The position numbers and the translations under genes are program-made. A stretch of 64,000 nt of DNA from Pseudomonas sp. B28(2017) (GTDB lineage Bacteria > Pseudomonadota > Gammaproteobacteria > Pseudomonadales > Pseudomonadaceae): assembly GCF_002113025.1 (NCBI RefSeq), contig NZ_NEJH01000005.1:62001-126000 (forward strand). The letters are read 5' to 3'. Below, one piece after another: positions 17,777 to 27,575 of this stretch. Each line of letters opens with the position of its first letter. Position 1 is the stretch's first letter. Under the pieces are notes generated by a model. It made no database searches. It was not told the origin of the DNA and saw only the letters and a program-made list of their open reading frames with translations.

Positions 17777-19390
17777 TCAGAACAACTGTGTGAACAACCA
17801 GTACAGGCTGCCCGACAGCAGGATCGCTGCCGGCAACGTCAGCACCCAGGCCATCAGCAGGTTGCGGATGGTCTTCATCTGCAAGCCGCCACCGTTGGCG
17901 ACCATGGTCCCGGCCACGCCTGAGGACAGCACGTGAGTGGTCGACACCGGCAGGCCGAACATGTCGGCGGCGCCGATGGTCAGCATCGCCACGGTTTCTG
18001 CCGAGGCACCCTGGGCGTAGGTCAGGTGGGTCTTGCCGATTTTCTCACCGACGGTCACCACGATACGCTTCCAGCCGACCATGGTGCCCAGGCCCAGAGC
18101 GATGGCCACGGCGATTTTCACCCACAACGGAATGAACCGCGTGGCGTTGTCGATCTGTTGCTTGAACAGTTGCAGCTTACCGCTGGTGTCGGCGTCGAAA
18201 TTGCCGACCTTGTTCTTGTCCATCAGGCGAATGGTTTCGCTGCTCAAATACATGTCGTTACGCACGTTGCCCACGGCCTCGGCCGGGACTTTCGACAACG
18301 AGCCATAGCTTTTCACCTGAGCGCCGATGCTGCCGGTCAGCGCAGCCAGCGCCGGCACTAATTGCGGGGTCGCTTCCTTGGAACGCACGTATTCAGACAG
18401 CACCGGGCGCGGGTCGGCGGGTGCTGGCAGCGGCGCAGCTTTCACCAACGCTTGCTGGGTGACTTCGGCGACCGCCGCGAACTGCAACGCTTGATCCGCC
18501 GGCATGGTGCGGTTCAAGGCGTAAGCCATTGGCAGCGTGCCCACCAGAATCAGCATGATCAGGCCCATGCCTTTCTGGCCGTCGTTCGAACCGTGGGCAA
18601 ACGACACGCCGGTGCAGGTCACGATCAGCAGGCCGCGAATCCACCATGGCGGTGGGGTCTGGCCCTTTGGCTCCTTGTACAGCGCACGATTCTTGACGAA
18701 CGCGCGCAAGGCCAGCAATAGCAGCGCGGCGCAGCCGAAGCCGACCAGTGGCGAGAGCAGCAGGGCGTAACCGATCTTGGTTGCCTGGGCCCAGTCCACA
18801 CCGCTGGTGCCGTCGCGGCCGTGCATCAGGGCATTGGCCACGCCGACCCCGATGATCGAACCGATCAGGGTGTGCGACGACGACGCCGGCAGCCCCAGCC
18901 ACCAGGTGCCGAGGTTCCACAGGATCGCGGCGATCAGCAGGGCGAAGATCATCGCGAATCCGGCGGACGAGCCGACTTGCAGGATCAGCTCCACCGGCAG
19001 CAGGGCGATGATGCCGAACGCCACCGCGCCGCTGGATAGCAGCACCCCGAGGAAATTGAAGAAACCGGACCAGACCACCGCCACGTTCGGCGGCAGCGAG
19101 TGGGTGTAGATCACCGTGGCCACCGCGTTGGCGGTGTCGTGGAAGCCGTTGACGAACTCAAAGCCCAGGGCGATCAGCAGCGCCACGCCGAGCAGCAGAA
19201 ATGGCGTCCAGGTGGTCACCACCGTGCCGAGTTCGTTCATGTCGTGCATCAGGCTGTAGGCGGTAAACAACAAGCCGATGGCCAGCACGGCAACAAACAC
19301 CACGATGGTGATCAGGCCGGGTTTTTTGTCGAATTGCGGTTTAGCGCTACTGGCGGGTGCCGAGGTGGCGGTGAAGGAGGGCGTAGCCAT
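17777..19390 (-). CDS. pitA: Low-affinity inorganic phosphate transporter (PiT family)
   Basis: 537 residues from the ATG at 19390, which has AGGA 9 bases upstream (an in-frame ATG at 19399 has none). About ten membrane segments occur in two inverted halves, each with a PiT signature: GFEFVNGFHDTANAVA in the first and GLPVSTTHVLSSGVAG in the second. A soluble insertion of about 130 residues lies between, as in Pseudomonas and E. coli PitA. It brings metal-phosphate complexes in with protons. A REP pair lies upstream and a clear terminator downstream. Confidence 0.93.
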   Translation of the reverse strand: MATPSFTATSAPASSAKPQFDKKPGLITIVVFVAVLAIGLLFTAYSLMHDMNELGTVVTTWTPFLLLGVALLIALGFEFVNGFHDTANAVATVIYTHSLPPNVAVVWSGFFNFLGVLLSSGAVAFGIIALLPVELILQVGSSAGFAMIFALLIAAILWNLGTWWLGLPASSSHTLIGSIIGVGVANALMHGRDGTSGVDWAQATKIGYALLLSPLVGFGCAALLLLALRAFVKNRALYKEPKGQTPPPWWIRGLLIVTCTGVSFAHGSNDGQKGMGLIMLILVGTLPMAYALNRTMPADQALQFAAVAEVTQQALVKAAPLPAPADPRPVLSEYVRSKEATPQLVPALAALTGSIGAQVKSYGSLSKVPAEAVGNVRNDMYLSSETIRLMDKNKVGNFDADTSGKLQLFKQQIDNATRFIPLWVKIAVAIALGLGTMVGWKRIVVTVGEKIGKTHLTYAQGASAETVAMLTIGAADMFGLPVSTTHVLSSGVAGTMVANGGGLQMKTIRNLLMAWVLTLPAAILLSGSLYWLFTQLF

Positions 19391-19516
19391 CACGGACATT
19401 CCTGAGGAGGGAAGGAGTACCGGTGATAATCGTTGGCATTTGTTACAGGGAGGCTGCTCTGGGTCAGTGTTTGGGTTTTTTGCAGGGCCGCTGATCTGGA
19501 ATCAATCGCTGACTCC

Positions 19517-19596
19517 TGTAGGAGCGAGCTTGGGCCGGCACATCCAGCATTGATGTTGGCTGACACTCCGTCATCGCGGGCAAACCCGCTCCCACA
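19517..19596. repeat. Degenerate REP pair
   Basis: TGTAGGAGCGAGCTTG begins the element and CGGGCAAACCCGCTCCCACA ends it; the arms have diverged. It lies between the pitA start and the ZntB stop. Confidence 0.6.
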
Positions 19597-19611
19597 GGGG
19601 GCAAGGTGCGT

Positions 19612-20634
19612 TCAGTAATCCTGCTGCTTGCGAAACGCCCAGCGCCCGGCGATCACGGTAAACGTCGCGACCAGCGCCACGAGGATCCAGAAACCTTCCG
19701 GATCACCGGCCAGCGGAATGCCGCCGACGTTCATGCCGAAGAAACCGGCGATAATATTGATCGGCAGCGCCAGCACCGTCACCACGGTCAGGGTGAACAG
19801 CGTGCGGTTGGTCTGTTCGTTGATGTTGGCGGCGATCTCTTCCTGCAAAAGCTTGATCCGCTCACCCAGCGCCGTGAGGTCGTTGATGATCAGCGCAAAC
19901 TCCTCGGTGGATTTGCGCAATTCCTTCACGTCTTCCTTTTGCAGCCATTGCGGCGGCCGGTTGAGCAGGCGCAGCAATGAGCCTGGCTCCAGCGCCAGCA
20001 GCCGTTGCAATCGCACCAGCACCCGGCGATTGGCGCCCAGCTCGGCGCGGTTGGTCGACAGCCGCGAGGACAGCAGTTCGTCTTCGATCTGATCCACGCT
20101 CTGGCTGGTCTTGCGCACGATCTGGGTCAGCACTTCCCCCTGATCGCGCAGCAGATGCACCAGCAGTTCCAGCGGGGAGCGAAAGCATTCCCGGGCCTTC
20201 ACCGACGAGCGCAATTTGTCCACCGAGTGCAACGGTTGCAGGCGGGCGCTGATGATCAGCCGGCTGCGGGCGCACACCCACAGCGTCGAGACATCCGACG
20301 ACACCATGTTGCTGAGGTTGAACACCACGTCGTTGACCACCGCCAGCAACGCGGAGTCGACATGCTCGATGCGCGTAGAACGCGAGCCTTCGTGCAGCGC
20401 TTCGAAAAACTCCTCGGGCAACTCCAGATGACTCTTCATCCAGCGTTCGCACGCTGCATGGGCGAGGTTCAGGTGCAGCCACAGAAATTGCTCGTCGCTT
20501 TCCGGTTGTTGCAGATACTGCAAGGCCTCGGCGGAATTGATTTCCCGGCCGGCCTCACCGGGGCGAAAACTGAAACCGTAGAGCAGGCCGAACAGATCCG
20601 TGTCGCGATGGCTTTGATCGATGCTGTGGTTCAT
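19612..20634 (-). CDS. zntB: CorA-superfamily transporter, ZntB-like
   Basis: 340 residues from the ATG at 20634 (a TTG start would add four). A long soluble N-terminal domain rich in helices is followed by two C-terminal membrane helices. The signature GMN lies between them (FFGMNVGGIPLAGDPEG). This is the 2-TM-GxN family; the loop after GMN fits ZntB better than CorA. ZntB moves zinc (proton-coupled import in E. coli, earlier described as efflux). It shares a 272-base divergent region with the MCP gene. Confidence 0.82.
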   Translation of the reverse strand: MNHSIDQSHRDTDLFGLLYGFSFRPGEAGREINSAEALQYLQQPESDEQFLWLHLNLAHAACERWMKSHLELPEEFFEALHEGSRSTRIEHVDSALLAVVNDVVFNLSNMVSSDVSTLWVCARSRLIISARLQPLHSVDKLRSSVKARECFRSPLELLVHLLRDQGEVLTQIVRKTSQSVDQIEDELLSSRLSTNRAELGANRRVLVRLQRLLALEPGSLLRLLNRPPQWLQKEDVKELRKSTEEFALIINDLTALGERIKLLQEEIAANINEQTNRTLFTLTVVTVLALPINIIAGFFGMNVGGIPLAGDPEGFWILVALVATFTVIAGRWAFRKQQDY

Positions 20635-20906
20635 GAGGACTCGCAAGGGGAGGCGCCTGTCACGTGTTTTACAGGTTCACTTGAGCGGCATCATCGCAAG
20701 CCGGGATGACGTTTTTGTGACGGGGAAATAACGCAAACGATTGCCCTACCGGCGGTCGGATTCTTCTCAAGAACCGCTCTGGCCCGCCGATCACGCTTGG
20801 GTTAAGTTGCGCGCCCCGGCCATTGGCCGTGATCGCAGACAGGGATGTCCGGACACCTTTCACGCCTTTGCGGGGCGTGCCTCATTCCTGTCATGAGTAC
20901 CATCCG

Positions 20907-22532
20907 ATGCTTTTGCAAAAATCCCTGAGAGCGCAAATTCTCGCCCTGTTGAGCGGCAGCCTGCTGGCGATGCTGTTGATCGCCCTGGCGTGCTTTCACT
21001 TCCTGTCCAGCGGCGTGCAGAGCTACGCCAATCTGATCGAAGGCCCGCTGCATACCTCGCAATTGATCGATGAAGCCAACCTGCAATTCAAGGTGCAGGT
21101 GCAGGAATGGAAAAACGTCCTGTTGCGCGGCAAGCAACCGGCGGACCTGAGCAAGTACTGGGGGCAATTCGAAGACCGTCAGCGCGATGTGCAAAACATC
21201 CTTGGCGAACTGGCCGGGCAGAAGGGCATCGACCCCCAACTCAAGCGCCGCATTGAACGCTTGCGTGACGAGCATCGTCAGTTGGGCGCGGCCTATCAGA
21301 AGGGCCGGGACGCGTTCGTTGCCGCAGGCGGCGACCCGACGGCGGGCGACACGGCGGTCAAGGGCGTGGATCGCGCCACCAGCGATCAAATGAGTGAACT
21401 GGTCAGCGAGTTGCGCAAGCAGGGCGCCGAGCAATCGACCCTGATCAGCGCCAGTGCCGATCGCACGGTGTTGCTGGGGCTGATCGTGATGCTGGTGTCG
21501 GGGCTGCTGATCGGCTTGCTGAGCTTGTGGCTGGTCAACCGCAACCTGGTCGAGCCGATCCGCAAACTGATCGAATACGTGGCGCAGCTCAGCCAGGGTC
21601 GTTTTGCCGAGCGTGTGGCCAGCACCCGTCAGGACGAGTTGGGCCGACTGGCGATGGCTGCTAACACCCTGCGCGATTTCCTCGCCGAAACTTTCAGCCG
21701 CTTGCAGCGCAGCGCGTCGGACCTGGACAGCGCCAGCGGTGAGTTGAATTCGATTGCCACCGTGATGGCTGGCGGCACCAACGAGCAGTTCAGCCGCACC
21801 GATCAGGTGGCCACGGCGATGAACGAAATGTCCGCCACCGCACAGGAAGTTGCCCGGCATGCCGCCGAAGCGGCGCGGGCCGCCGACGATGCCGACCAGT
21901 CCGCCCAGCAGGGCGAAAAAGTCATGCAGGGCACCATCCACACCATCACCCGGATGCGTGGTGAAATCGCCAACACCGCCACGGTCATCCGCCAACTGGA
22001 AACCGACAGCGGGCGCATCGGCAAGGTCCTGGAAGTGATTCGCGGCATCGCCGAACAGACCAACCTGCTGGCGCTCAACGCGGCCATCGAAGCGGCCCGC
22101 GCCGGTGAGGCCGGACGCGGATTCGCGGTGGTGGCCGATGAAGTGCGCAGCCTGGCCCAGCGCACGGCGGCGTCGATTATCGAGATCAACCAGATCATCC
22201 ATACCGTGCAGACCGGTGCGGTGGAAGCGGCCCAGGCAATTGAAAGCGGTCAGTCACGCAGCGAAGAAAGCGTGCAGCAAGTGACCGAGGCTGGCGCCAT
22301 GCTCGAACGCATCACCCTGGCCGTGGAAGCCATCCGCGATATGAACCGCCAGATCGCCACGGCCGCCGAAGAGCAAACCTCGGTGGCCGAAGACATCTCG
22401 CGCAACCTCACCGAGATCACCAGCATCGCCAGCACCAACCTGGACAACGTGCAGCGTACTGAAGCGGCCAGCAACAACCTGCACGGTTTGTCAGGGCAGT
22501 TGAACGAGGTGACGGCGCGACTGAGCGCTTGA
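20907..22532 (+). CDS. Transmembrane methyl-accepting chemotaxis protein
   Basis: 541 residues from the ATG at 20907. Transmembrane helix 1 spans about 10-32. A periplasmic four-helix-type sensor (about 33-190) contains [11 protein letters not shown], a pattern seen in several Pseudomonas MCPs. TM2 (about 192-213) is followed by HAMP ([15 protein letters not shown]), methylation helices and the signalling tip [20 protein letters not shown]. It is an inner-membrane receptor signalling to CheA/CheW. The ligand is unknown. A bidirectional terminator follows. Confidence 0.92.
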   Translation: MLLQKSLRAQILALLSGSLLAMLLIALACFHFLSSGVQSYANLIEGPLHTSQLIDEANLQFKVQVQEWKNVLLRGKQPADLSKYWGQFEDRQRDVQNILGELAGQKGIDPQLKRRIERLRDEHRQLGAAYQKGRDAFVAAGGDPTAGDTAVKGVDRATSDQMSELVSELRKQGAEQSTLISASADRTVLLGLIVMLVSGLLIGLLSLWLVNRNLVEPIRKLIEYVAQLSQGRFAERVASTRQDELGRLAMAANTLRDFLAETFSRLQRSASDLDSASGELNSIATVMAGGTNEQFSRTDQVATAMNEMSATAQEVARHAAEAARAADDADQSAQQGEKVMQGTIHTITRMRGEIANTATVIRQLETDSGRIGKVLEVIRGIAEQTNLLALNAAIEAARAGEAGRGFAVVADEVRSLAQRTAASIIEINQIIHTVQTGAVEAAQAIESGQSRSEESVQQVTEAGAMLERITLAVEAIRDMNRQIATAAEEQTSVAEDISRNLTEITSIASTNLDNVQRTEAASNNLHGLSGQLNEVTARLSA

Positions 22533-22543
22533 ATCCCGAATGC

Positions 22544-22581
22544 ACAAAAGCCGCACGACTTCTCAATCGTGCGGCTTTTGT
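22544..22581. terminator. Bidirectional rho-independent terminator (MCP / PepSY gene)
   Basis: Perfect 15-base arms ACAAAAGCCGCACGA and inverse, 8-base loop; A-run on one side and T-run on the other. It lies in the 60-base gap between convergent genes. Confidence 0.9.
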
Positions 22582-22592
22582 GTGTTTCGGGA

Positions 22593-22898
22593 TCAGGTGT
22601 CCTGTTTGTTTTTCAGGACCTTGCCGTTGGAAGCATCGATGTCCACGTCCCACTCGACGTTTTTGGCGTCACGCAGTTCGATTTCGTACTCGTAACCGTT
22701 GAAGTGGTTGTCCAGTTCGGTTTTGGTGATCGTTGCACCCGGGTGCAGGTCGAGCGCGATCTTGTTCAGGTCTTCCAGCGGCTTGATCTTGCCGTCCTTG
22801 ACCAGTTGTGGGATCTCATCGACCCGCACATCGGCCTGGGCCAGGCCCGCGCTGAGGGTCAGGGTTGCAGCGGTAAACAAAGCAGTCAGGGTCTTCAT
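22593..22898 (-). CDS. Secreted PepSY-domain protein
   Basis: 101 residues. A signal peptide (MKTLTALFTAATLTLSAGLAQA) targets the periplasm; cleavage after AQA is likely. The rest is one PepSY domain (about 30-98) with the usual DIDASNGKVLKNKQ ending. PepSY proteins are thought to inhibit proteases or to sense cell-surface conditions; in Pseudomonas such small stand-alone forms often neighbour two-component systems, but none is here. Convergent with the MCP gene. Confidence 0.88.
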   Translation of the reverse strand: MKTLTALFTAATLTLSAGLAQADVRVDEIPQLVKDGKIKPLEDLNKIALDLHPGATITKTELDNHFNGYEYEIELRDAKNVEWDVDIDASNGKVLKNKQDT

Positions 22899-22996
22899 GG
22901 GATTCTATCCTTGGGCGATCCGTTCAAGTGAGATCAGGTTAGCGTGGGTAACTTAATCCACCCTTAAAACCCCCCTGCATGCCTTGCATCAATGCC

Positions 22997-23019
22997 TGTG
23001 GGAGCGAGCCTGCTCGCGA
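22997..23019. repeat. Single REP
   Basis: TGTGGGAGCGAGCCTGCTCG followed by CGA lies between the PepSY start and the phosphodiesterase stop. Confidence 0.75.
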
Positions 23020-23051
23020 TGCAGGCTCCTCGGTGTCGTGACAGGCAGGGA

Positions 23052-24182
23052 TCAATAGCCGTTGTTCTTCAACACTTGATCGACACTCGCCGCCGGACGT
23101 TTATAAAACGCCAACAACTCTCTGGCGCGGTTAGTGAAAATGCCGTCGACACCGGCGTCCATGACTTTCTGATAGTCCACCGCCTCGTCGACGGTATAGA
23201 CGTGTACCAACAGGCCCTGACTGTGGGTGTACTGGTTCATCCACGGTTGCACCAGGTCCGAGTAGCTCTGGTCGCCACCCTGGGTCAGTGCGGCGGACGG
23301 TCCGGTGCCGATGGCACCTTGGGCCTTGGCGTAATCGATCCACTGCTGGAATTCGGCTTTGTCCTTAGGTTCCTGCCTGGCGTAGTAAGCGGCTTTGTCC
23401 TTTTCGCCGGACTCGGCAAATGTCACCTTGGACTTGGGCTCGATACTGCCTTCACCCACCCACAACAGCAGGATTTTCGGCACCGCCGGCATTTCCTTTT
23501 GCAGCAGTTCGAGGCTGCTCTTCTCAAAGGTCTGCAGGACCACCTTGCCTTTACCCTGGCCGACCGCCAGTTCGCTTTTCGCCAGTTTCGAACCGGTTGG
23601 GTTCAGCCAGCCACGCGCCTGAAGTTTTTCCTTGAGGTCGTGTTCGATGCCGGGAAACTGCTTCGGCTCCTTGGTCTCGATGTACAGACCGGGCTTGTGC
23701 AAGGCGTTGCCCTCGGCGATGTCGATGACTTCATCAAGGGTCAGAATCTTCAGGCCGGCGAAGGCCGGGCGCGCGCGATCCGGGTATGCGGCGTTGAACC
23801 AGCTGCCCGCATCCAGGGTTTTCAGCTCGGCCATGGTGAACGCATTGGCCGGGCTGTCCTTGCGCTCGGGGAATTTGCTGGCGACGTCGGTGGTGCGTTG
23901 CAGGTTGTTGTCGTGCAGGGCAAACAGCACGCCATCCTTGCTGCGCTGCAGGTCCATTTCCAGGTAGTCGGCACCCAGGTCGCGAGCAGCCTTGTAGGCG
24001 GCGGCAGTGGATTCCGGTGCATCGAAAGACGCGCCACGGTGAGCGATCACCGCTGGATGCGGAATACCCAAACGGGTTGCCAGCGCCGTCGGGCCGGGTT
24101 CGCTGGTGGCCTGTGCCTGGCCGAAGCCGAGCAACAGGCTCAGTAACAGAGCGCTTTTACTTTTAGTAAAGGGTGCAGGCAT
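23052..24182 (-). CDS. glpQ: Periplasmic glycerophosphodiester phosphodiesterase
   Basis: 376 residues. A signal peptide (LLLSLLLGFGQAQA) ends near residue 25, so it is periplasmic. Catalytic features of the GDPD TIM barrel are HRGASFDAPEST (His-Arg and substrate loop), EMDLQRSKDG (metal-binding Glu and Asp) and HDNNLQRTT (second His). It hydrolyses glycerophosphodiesters to glycerol-3-phosphate and an alcohol. Length fits the GlpQ rather than the UgpQ type. It stands alone. Confidence 0.9.
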   Translation of the reverse strand: MPAPFTKSKSALLLSLLLGFGQAQATSEPGPTALATRLGIPHPAVIAHRGASFDAPESTAAAYKAARDLGADYLEMDLQRSKDGVLFALHDNNLQRTTDVASKFPERKDSPANAFTMAELKTLDAGSWFNAAYPDRARPAFAGLKILTLDEVIDIAEGNALHKPGLYIETKEPKQFPGIEHDLKEKLQARGWLNPTGSKLAKSELAVGQGKGKVVLQTFEKSSLELLQKEMPAVPKILLLWVGEGSIEPKSKVTFAESGEKDKAAYYARQEPKDKAEFQQWIDYAKAQGAIGTGPSAALTQGGDQSYSDLVQPWMNQYTHSQGLLVHVYTVDEAVDYQKVMDAGVDGIFTNRARELLAFYKRPAASVDQVLKNNGY

Positions 24183-24414
24183 GGTCGAGATCCTTTCGCA
24201 ATGAGGGGGCGGTTCCTTTTAACAACTGATCATTGCACACGCTATCGCGAGAGCGACACAAACCTGTTCAATGCAGAATTTTTTCAGCGCTTTTGTTCGG
24301 TTCTTTGCAGTAACCTTGGCCTCGGCCATTTCCCCGGCAGAGGGAAACCCATGCAAATGCCTTGCGTGTAAACCATCGATCAGCGGTCCGTTGCGACCTT
24401 ATGTGAGGTTCACC

Positions 24415-24741
24415 ATGCGCATCACTTCCCAGCTTATCTGCCAGGCTGCCGACCAACTCAAAGGCTTCGTCGGCCTCAATCGCAAGACCGGTCACTACAT
24501 CGTGCGCTTGGGCGAAGACTCGTTCGGTATGGACGTGGCGGACGACGGCATCATCCCGACCAGCGAGTTCGTCTGGGCCGCGGGGCCCGGACAGGCCATG
24601 ACGCTCAAGCGCGAATTGATTCAGTTGCTGCTGGAGCAGAATATCGATGAGCGTATCAACATCACCGAGCCCTTGCGGGTGTACATGAACCGGCGGGACG
24701 TGCCGGAGATTTCGGCGGTTCGCAGTCTGGTTCAGGGCTGA
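24415..24741 (+). CDS. Small conserved protein of unknown function
   Basis: 108 residues from the ATG at 24415 (GAGG upstream); the open frame extends 48 codons further back but without a site. No signal peptide or membrane helix. The sequence is regular and well encoded (GFVGLNRKTGHYIVRLGEDSF as a beta-rich start, LKRELIQLLLEQNIDERINI as helix), so it is a real soluble protein. I do not recognise a named family. It is followed by a REP hairpin. Confidence 0.7.
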   Translation: MRITSQLICQAADQLKGFVGLNRKTGHYIVRLGEDSFGMDVADDGIIPTSEFVWAAGPGQAMTLKRELIQLLLEQNIDERINITEPLRVYMNRRDVPEISAVRSLVQG

Positions 24742-24766
24742 GTCATTGCGGTGAATTGACGGACCC

Positions 24767-24788
24767 CTTCGCGAGCCTGCTCGCGAAG
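24767..24788. repeat. REP core hairpin
   Basis: CTTCGCGAGC and GCTCGCGAAG arms with a 2-base loop, just after the small protein gene. Likely serves as its transcript-end hairpin. Confidence 0.65.
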
Positions 24789-24812
24789 ACGGCCTTAAAC
24801 ACACCACATCAT

Positions 24813-25136
24813 TTACAGACTGAATTCGTAGGCCCGCTCAACCCGACACACCCGCGTATGACACCGGGCATACCAGGTCGAGCGCCCACGTTCGCGAATC
24901 GCACTGTGCTGTGGATGATGCTTCCACGCCAGGATGGCCGCTTCACTGGCCCAGTACGACACGGTTATTCCCAACCCATCCTCGCCGCGAGCCGATTCCA
25001 CTCCGAGAAACCCCGGCTGTTCACGGGCCAGTTCCAGCATCCGTGCGGCCGCTTCGGCGTAACCCAGGTCGCCCTCGGTGCGCACCGAGGTGAAGATCAC
25101 CGCGTAATAAGGTGTTGCTGGCGTATCGGCGATCAT
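24813..25136 (-). CDS. Antibiotic biosynthesis monooxygenase (ABM) domain protein
   Basis: 107 residues forming one ABM-type ferredoxin-like fold: YYAVIFTSVRT, ARMLELAREQPGFLGVESARG and VSYWASEAAILAWKHH are the typical elements (this last W-H pattern is common in heme-like and cofactor-free members). It may oxidise small aromatic or aldehyde compounds without cofactor, but the role is not clear. ATGA overlap with the upstream amidotransferase gene makes a two-gene operon. Confidence 0.83.
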   Translation of the reverse strand: MIADTPATPYYAVIFTSVRTEGDLGYAEAAARMLELAREQPGFLGVESARGEDGLGITVSYWASEAAILAWKHHPQHSAIRERGRSTWYARCHTRVCRVERAYEFSL

Positions 25137-25840
25137 GATGGCTGCCCTGCACAGGCTGCGACAAAGGCGCCAACCAACGGCGGCAAGACGCCCTTGAGCG
25201 CCGCCCGCTCGGGCTGGAACAAGGTCGCAACAAAGAACGGATGGTCGCTGAGTTCGAACGCGCGCAGCTCTTGTTGCGAATCGTGGCCGACGGCGTGAAG
25301 TTCATGTTTGAGCAGCTCCCCTTCGAACTGTGGATTCACTCCATAACGACAGCGATAGCCTTCGCGAATCTCGGTGCATCCGTACGCCTCGGCGATCAAC
25401 GAACCTTCACGTAAATGAATGCTATCGACCGCTTCCACCAGCGCGCACGTCAGCGGTGTCAGCAGCGCGCGTGCTGCATCGGGCGCCGTCTCGCCGTGTT
25501 CGGCATCCGACCAGCCCAGCACATTGCGCGCATATTCCAGCACCGCGTGTTGAAAACCACCGCAAGTGCCGAGGAAAGGTCGCCGTTGTTCGCGGGCAAA
25601 ACGGATCGCCAGCAATGCGCCGTCCATGTTGCGATACGGGCTGGCCGGTACACACCAGAAACCGTCGAATGTGTGCAACGGTGAATCGGTGTGGATTTCA
25701 TCGGTGGCCAGCCATTGCCATTGCAGGTTCAGGCCGGTGTACGCGGCGACCCTTTCGAGCGCGATGGGGATGGCCTGGTGGGCGGTGACGTGTGGGTCGT
25801 AGTCGCCGATCAGGGCGATGCGAATCGAACGGGTTTCCAT
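25133..25840 (-). CDS. CTP-synthase-like class I glutamine amidotransferase homologue
   Basis: 235 residues from the ATG at 25840 (GAGG upstream). It resembles only the C-terminal amidotransferase domain of CTP synthase: IALIGDYDPHVTAH start, the nucleophile elbow GTCGGFQHA with Cys, and TLFQPERAAL near the end where canonical enzymes have HPE. The catalytic His position therefore appears to be Gln. This group is often annotated as CTP synthase C-terminal-region-related (seleno)protein. Reaction unknown. It is coupled to the ABM gene, and a LysR gene diverges from it. Confidence 0.75.
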   Translation of the reverse strand: METRSIRIALIGDYDPHVTAHQAIPIALERVAAYTGLNLQWQWLATDEIHTDSPLHTFDGFWCVPASPYRNMDGALLAIRFAREQRRPFLGTCGGFQHAVLEYARNVLGWSDAEHGETAPDAARALLTPLTCALVEAVDSIHLREGSLIAEAYGCTEIREGYRCRYGVNPQFEGELLKHELHAVGHDSQQELRAFELSDHPFFVATLFQPERAALKGVLPPLVGAFVAACAGQPS

Positions 25841-25918
25841 GAGGGGCCTCTGCACTTGTTGATTCCTGGTGCCCACTATAGATTGGCGTTCACGCACTCA
25901 ATATTGGCGTTTTCCCAA

Positions 25919-26797
25919 GTGATCAATGCAGCGACGCACTATCGACTGGACTACCCGGACCTGGCCCTGATCCTTGCGCTGGTGCGCGGCGGCTCTCTGG
26001 CCCGGGCCGCACAGCTGTTGAAGGTGGATGTCTCGACGGTGTTTCGAGCGGTTCGCCGGCTGGAGGCTGCACTGGGTCAGCAACTATTCGAAAAGAGCCG
26101 CGCCGGTTACCTGGCTACCACCCTGGCGCAGTCCCTGGCTGAACAGGCCGAGCGCGCTGAGCAGGCGCTGGAGGCGGCGCGCATTGGTGTGGAGCAGGGC
26201 GGTGAAGTGATCAGCGGCATCGTGCGCCTGACCTGTACCGATTCGGTGCTGCAAGGTTTGCTGTTGCCGGCGCTGGCGCAATTCATGCCGAACTATCCGG
26301 CGCTGACGCTCGAACTCAGCACGTCCAACGATTTTGCCAACCTCAGCCGTCGGGATGCCGATATCGCTCTGCGCCTGACCCGCTCGCCACCGGAGCACCT
26401 GGTAGGACGGCGACTGGCGGATATTTCCTACCGCGTGTGCGCCAGCAAGCGATACCTGCAATCGGCCAACACCACAGACCTGGCCTCATTGACCTGGATC
26501 GCCCCGGACGACTTCCTGCCCGATCACCCAACCGTTACCTGGCGTCGCCAGGCCTTGCCGGGCGTAACGCCGGGCTATCGCTGCAACAGCATGCTTTCGG
26601 TTACAGAACTGGTCAGGGCGGGGCTGGGCGTCGCGGCATTGCCGGACTTTTTGATCGGCGACGAATTACAGCCACTGGGCGAGCCGTTGCACGGATACGA
26701 CACCGCGCTGTGGCTGCTGACCCGTCCCGACTGCCGCGCCTTGCGCTCGGTGGTCACGTTGTTCGATGAGTTGGGGCGGGCGCTGAAACTGCCGTGA
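25919..26797 (+). CDS. LysR-family regulator
   Basis: 292 residues if translation starts at the GTG at 25919; a TTG at 25904 is possible and neither has a strong ribosome site, so the start is uncertain. LysR helix-turn-helix at the N-terminus (GGSLARAAQLLKVDVSTVFR), then the co-inducer domain with RRDADIALRLTR. It is divergent from the amidotransferase/ABM operon, 78 bases apart, and is probably its regulator. Confidence 0.82.
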   Translation: MINAATHYRLDYPDLALILALVRGGSLARAAQLLKVDVSTVFRAVRRLEAALGQQLFEKSRAGYLATTLAQSLAEQAERAEQALEAARIGVEQGGEVISGIVRLTCTDSVLQGLLLPALAQFMPNYPALTLELSTSNDFANLSRRDADIALRLTRSPPEHLVGRRLADISYRVCASKRYLQSANTTDLASLTWIAPDDFLPDHPTVTWRRQALPGVTPGYRCNSMLSVTELVRAGLGVAALPDFLIGDELQPLGEPLHGYDTALWLLTRPDCRALRSVVTLFDELGRALKLP

Positions 26798-26888
26798 AGC
26801 CGTTCAGCGCCAGTTTCATTCTGAAACACATCGGCCGTTCAAATCAGCGCCGGCAATCGTTCGGCGCCACCGTCGACGTTGTCATTTA

Positions 26889-27497
26889 TTACACCTGATA
26901 GCAGGCCAGAAACATGTCCAGCGCCGACTCGGCCACCCGGTGTTGTTCTTCGGGTGGCAAGCCCGGCTTGCCCATGGAAATCTGCGGCCAGAATGCAAAT
27001 GACTTGAGCAGCCCCTGCACCTGTTGTGCGGCAAAATCAGGGGCAATGGCTTTCAACCGGCCATCGGCCTGAGCGGCGCGAATCCATACCGTCAGCCCTT
27101 CTTCGCGCTTACCCATTCGCGCCACCATATCCTGCGCCCGCTCCGGGGAATGAATCGCCGCCGCTATCGCCACCCGAGCCAGGTTGAGAAAATTGTCATC
27201 ACCCAACATTTGCAGTTTGGCCATCAGCAATACGCGCAATTGGTCGCGCAACGGCAAGTCGGGACGGTAGGCCGTTTCCTGTTCTGCCGTCACCCTGGCC
27301 CATAACTGATTGAGGATCTCGGCGAACAACTCTTGCTTGCTGGGGAAGTGGTTGTACACCGTGCGCTTCGACACGCCTGCAGTGGCAGCAATCTTGTCCA
27401 TGCTGGTGATCTCGAAACCGTTGTCACGGAATTCGTCGATCGCGGCTTGAATGATCGCTTGGCGTTTTCGGTCGGTGAGGCGCTGTGGAGCTGTCAT
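26889..27497 (-). CDS. TetR-family repressor
   Basis: 202 residues. The TetR helix-turn-helix is at residues 25-48 (ITSMDKIAATAGVSKRTVYN, then HFPSKQELF); the C-terminal ligand domain resembles the AcrR/TetR C-terminal type. Divergent from a metallo-hydrolase gene; a clear palindrome (27576-27591) lies between and is probably its operator. It likely represses itself and the hydrolase until a ligand binds; the ligand is unknown. Confidence 0.88.
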   Translation of the reverse strand: MTAPQRLTDRKRQAIIQAAIDEFRDNGFEITSMDKIAATAGVSKRTVYNHFPSKQELFAEILNQLWARVTAEQETAYRPDLPLRDQLRVLLMAKLQMLGDDNFLNLARVAIAAAIHSPERAQDMVARMGKREEGLTVWIRAAQADGRLKAIAPDFAAQQVQGLLKSFAFWPQISMGKPGLPPEEQHRVAESALDMFLACYQV

Positions 27498-27575
27498 AAG
27501 TACGCTTCGGCAGGAAGAAAGGGAGAATTACACTCGGTAGTTTACTTGTCATCGATTTTGATGCAACCTAGAAAC

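Noticed and set aside
20706..20721. Possible PhoB box (ATGAC and GTGAC 11 bases apart)
   Set aside because: Right spacing but a poor match to the CTGTCAT repeat; nothing else suggests phosphate control of the adjacent ZntB or MCP genes.
20803..20833. Possible sigma-28 promoter before the MCP gene (TAAG...GCCGTGAT)
   Set aside because: The spacing is about four bases too long and two core positions differ from TAAA-N15-GCCGATAA.
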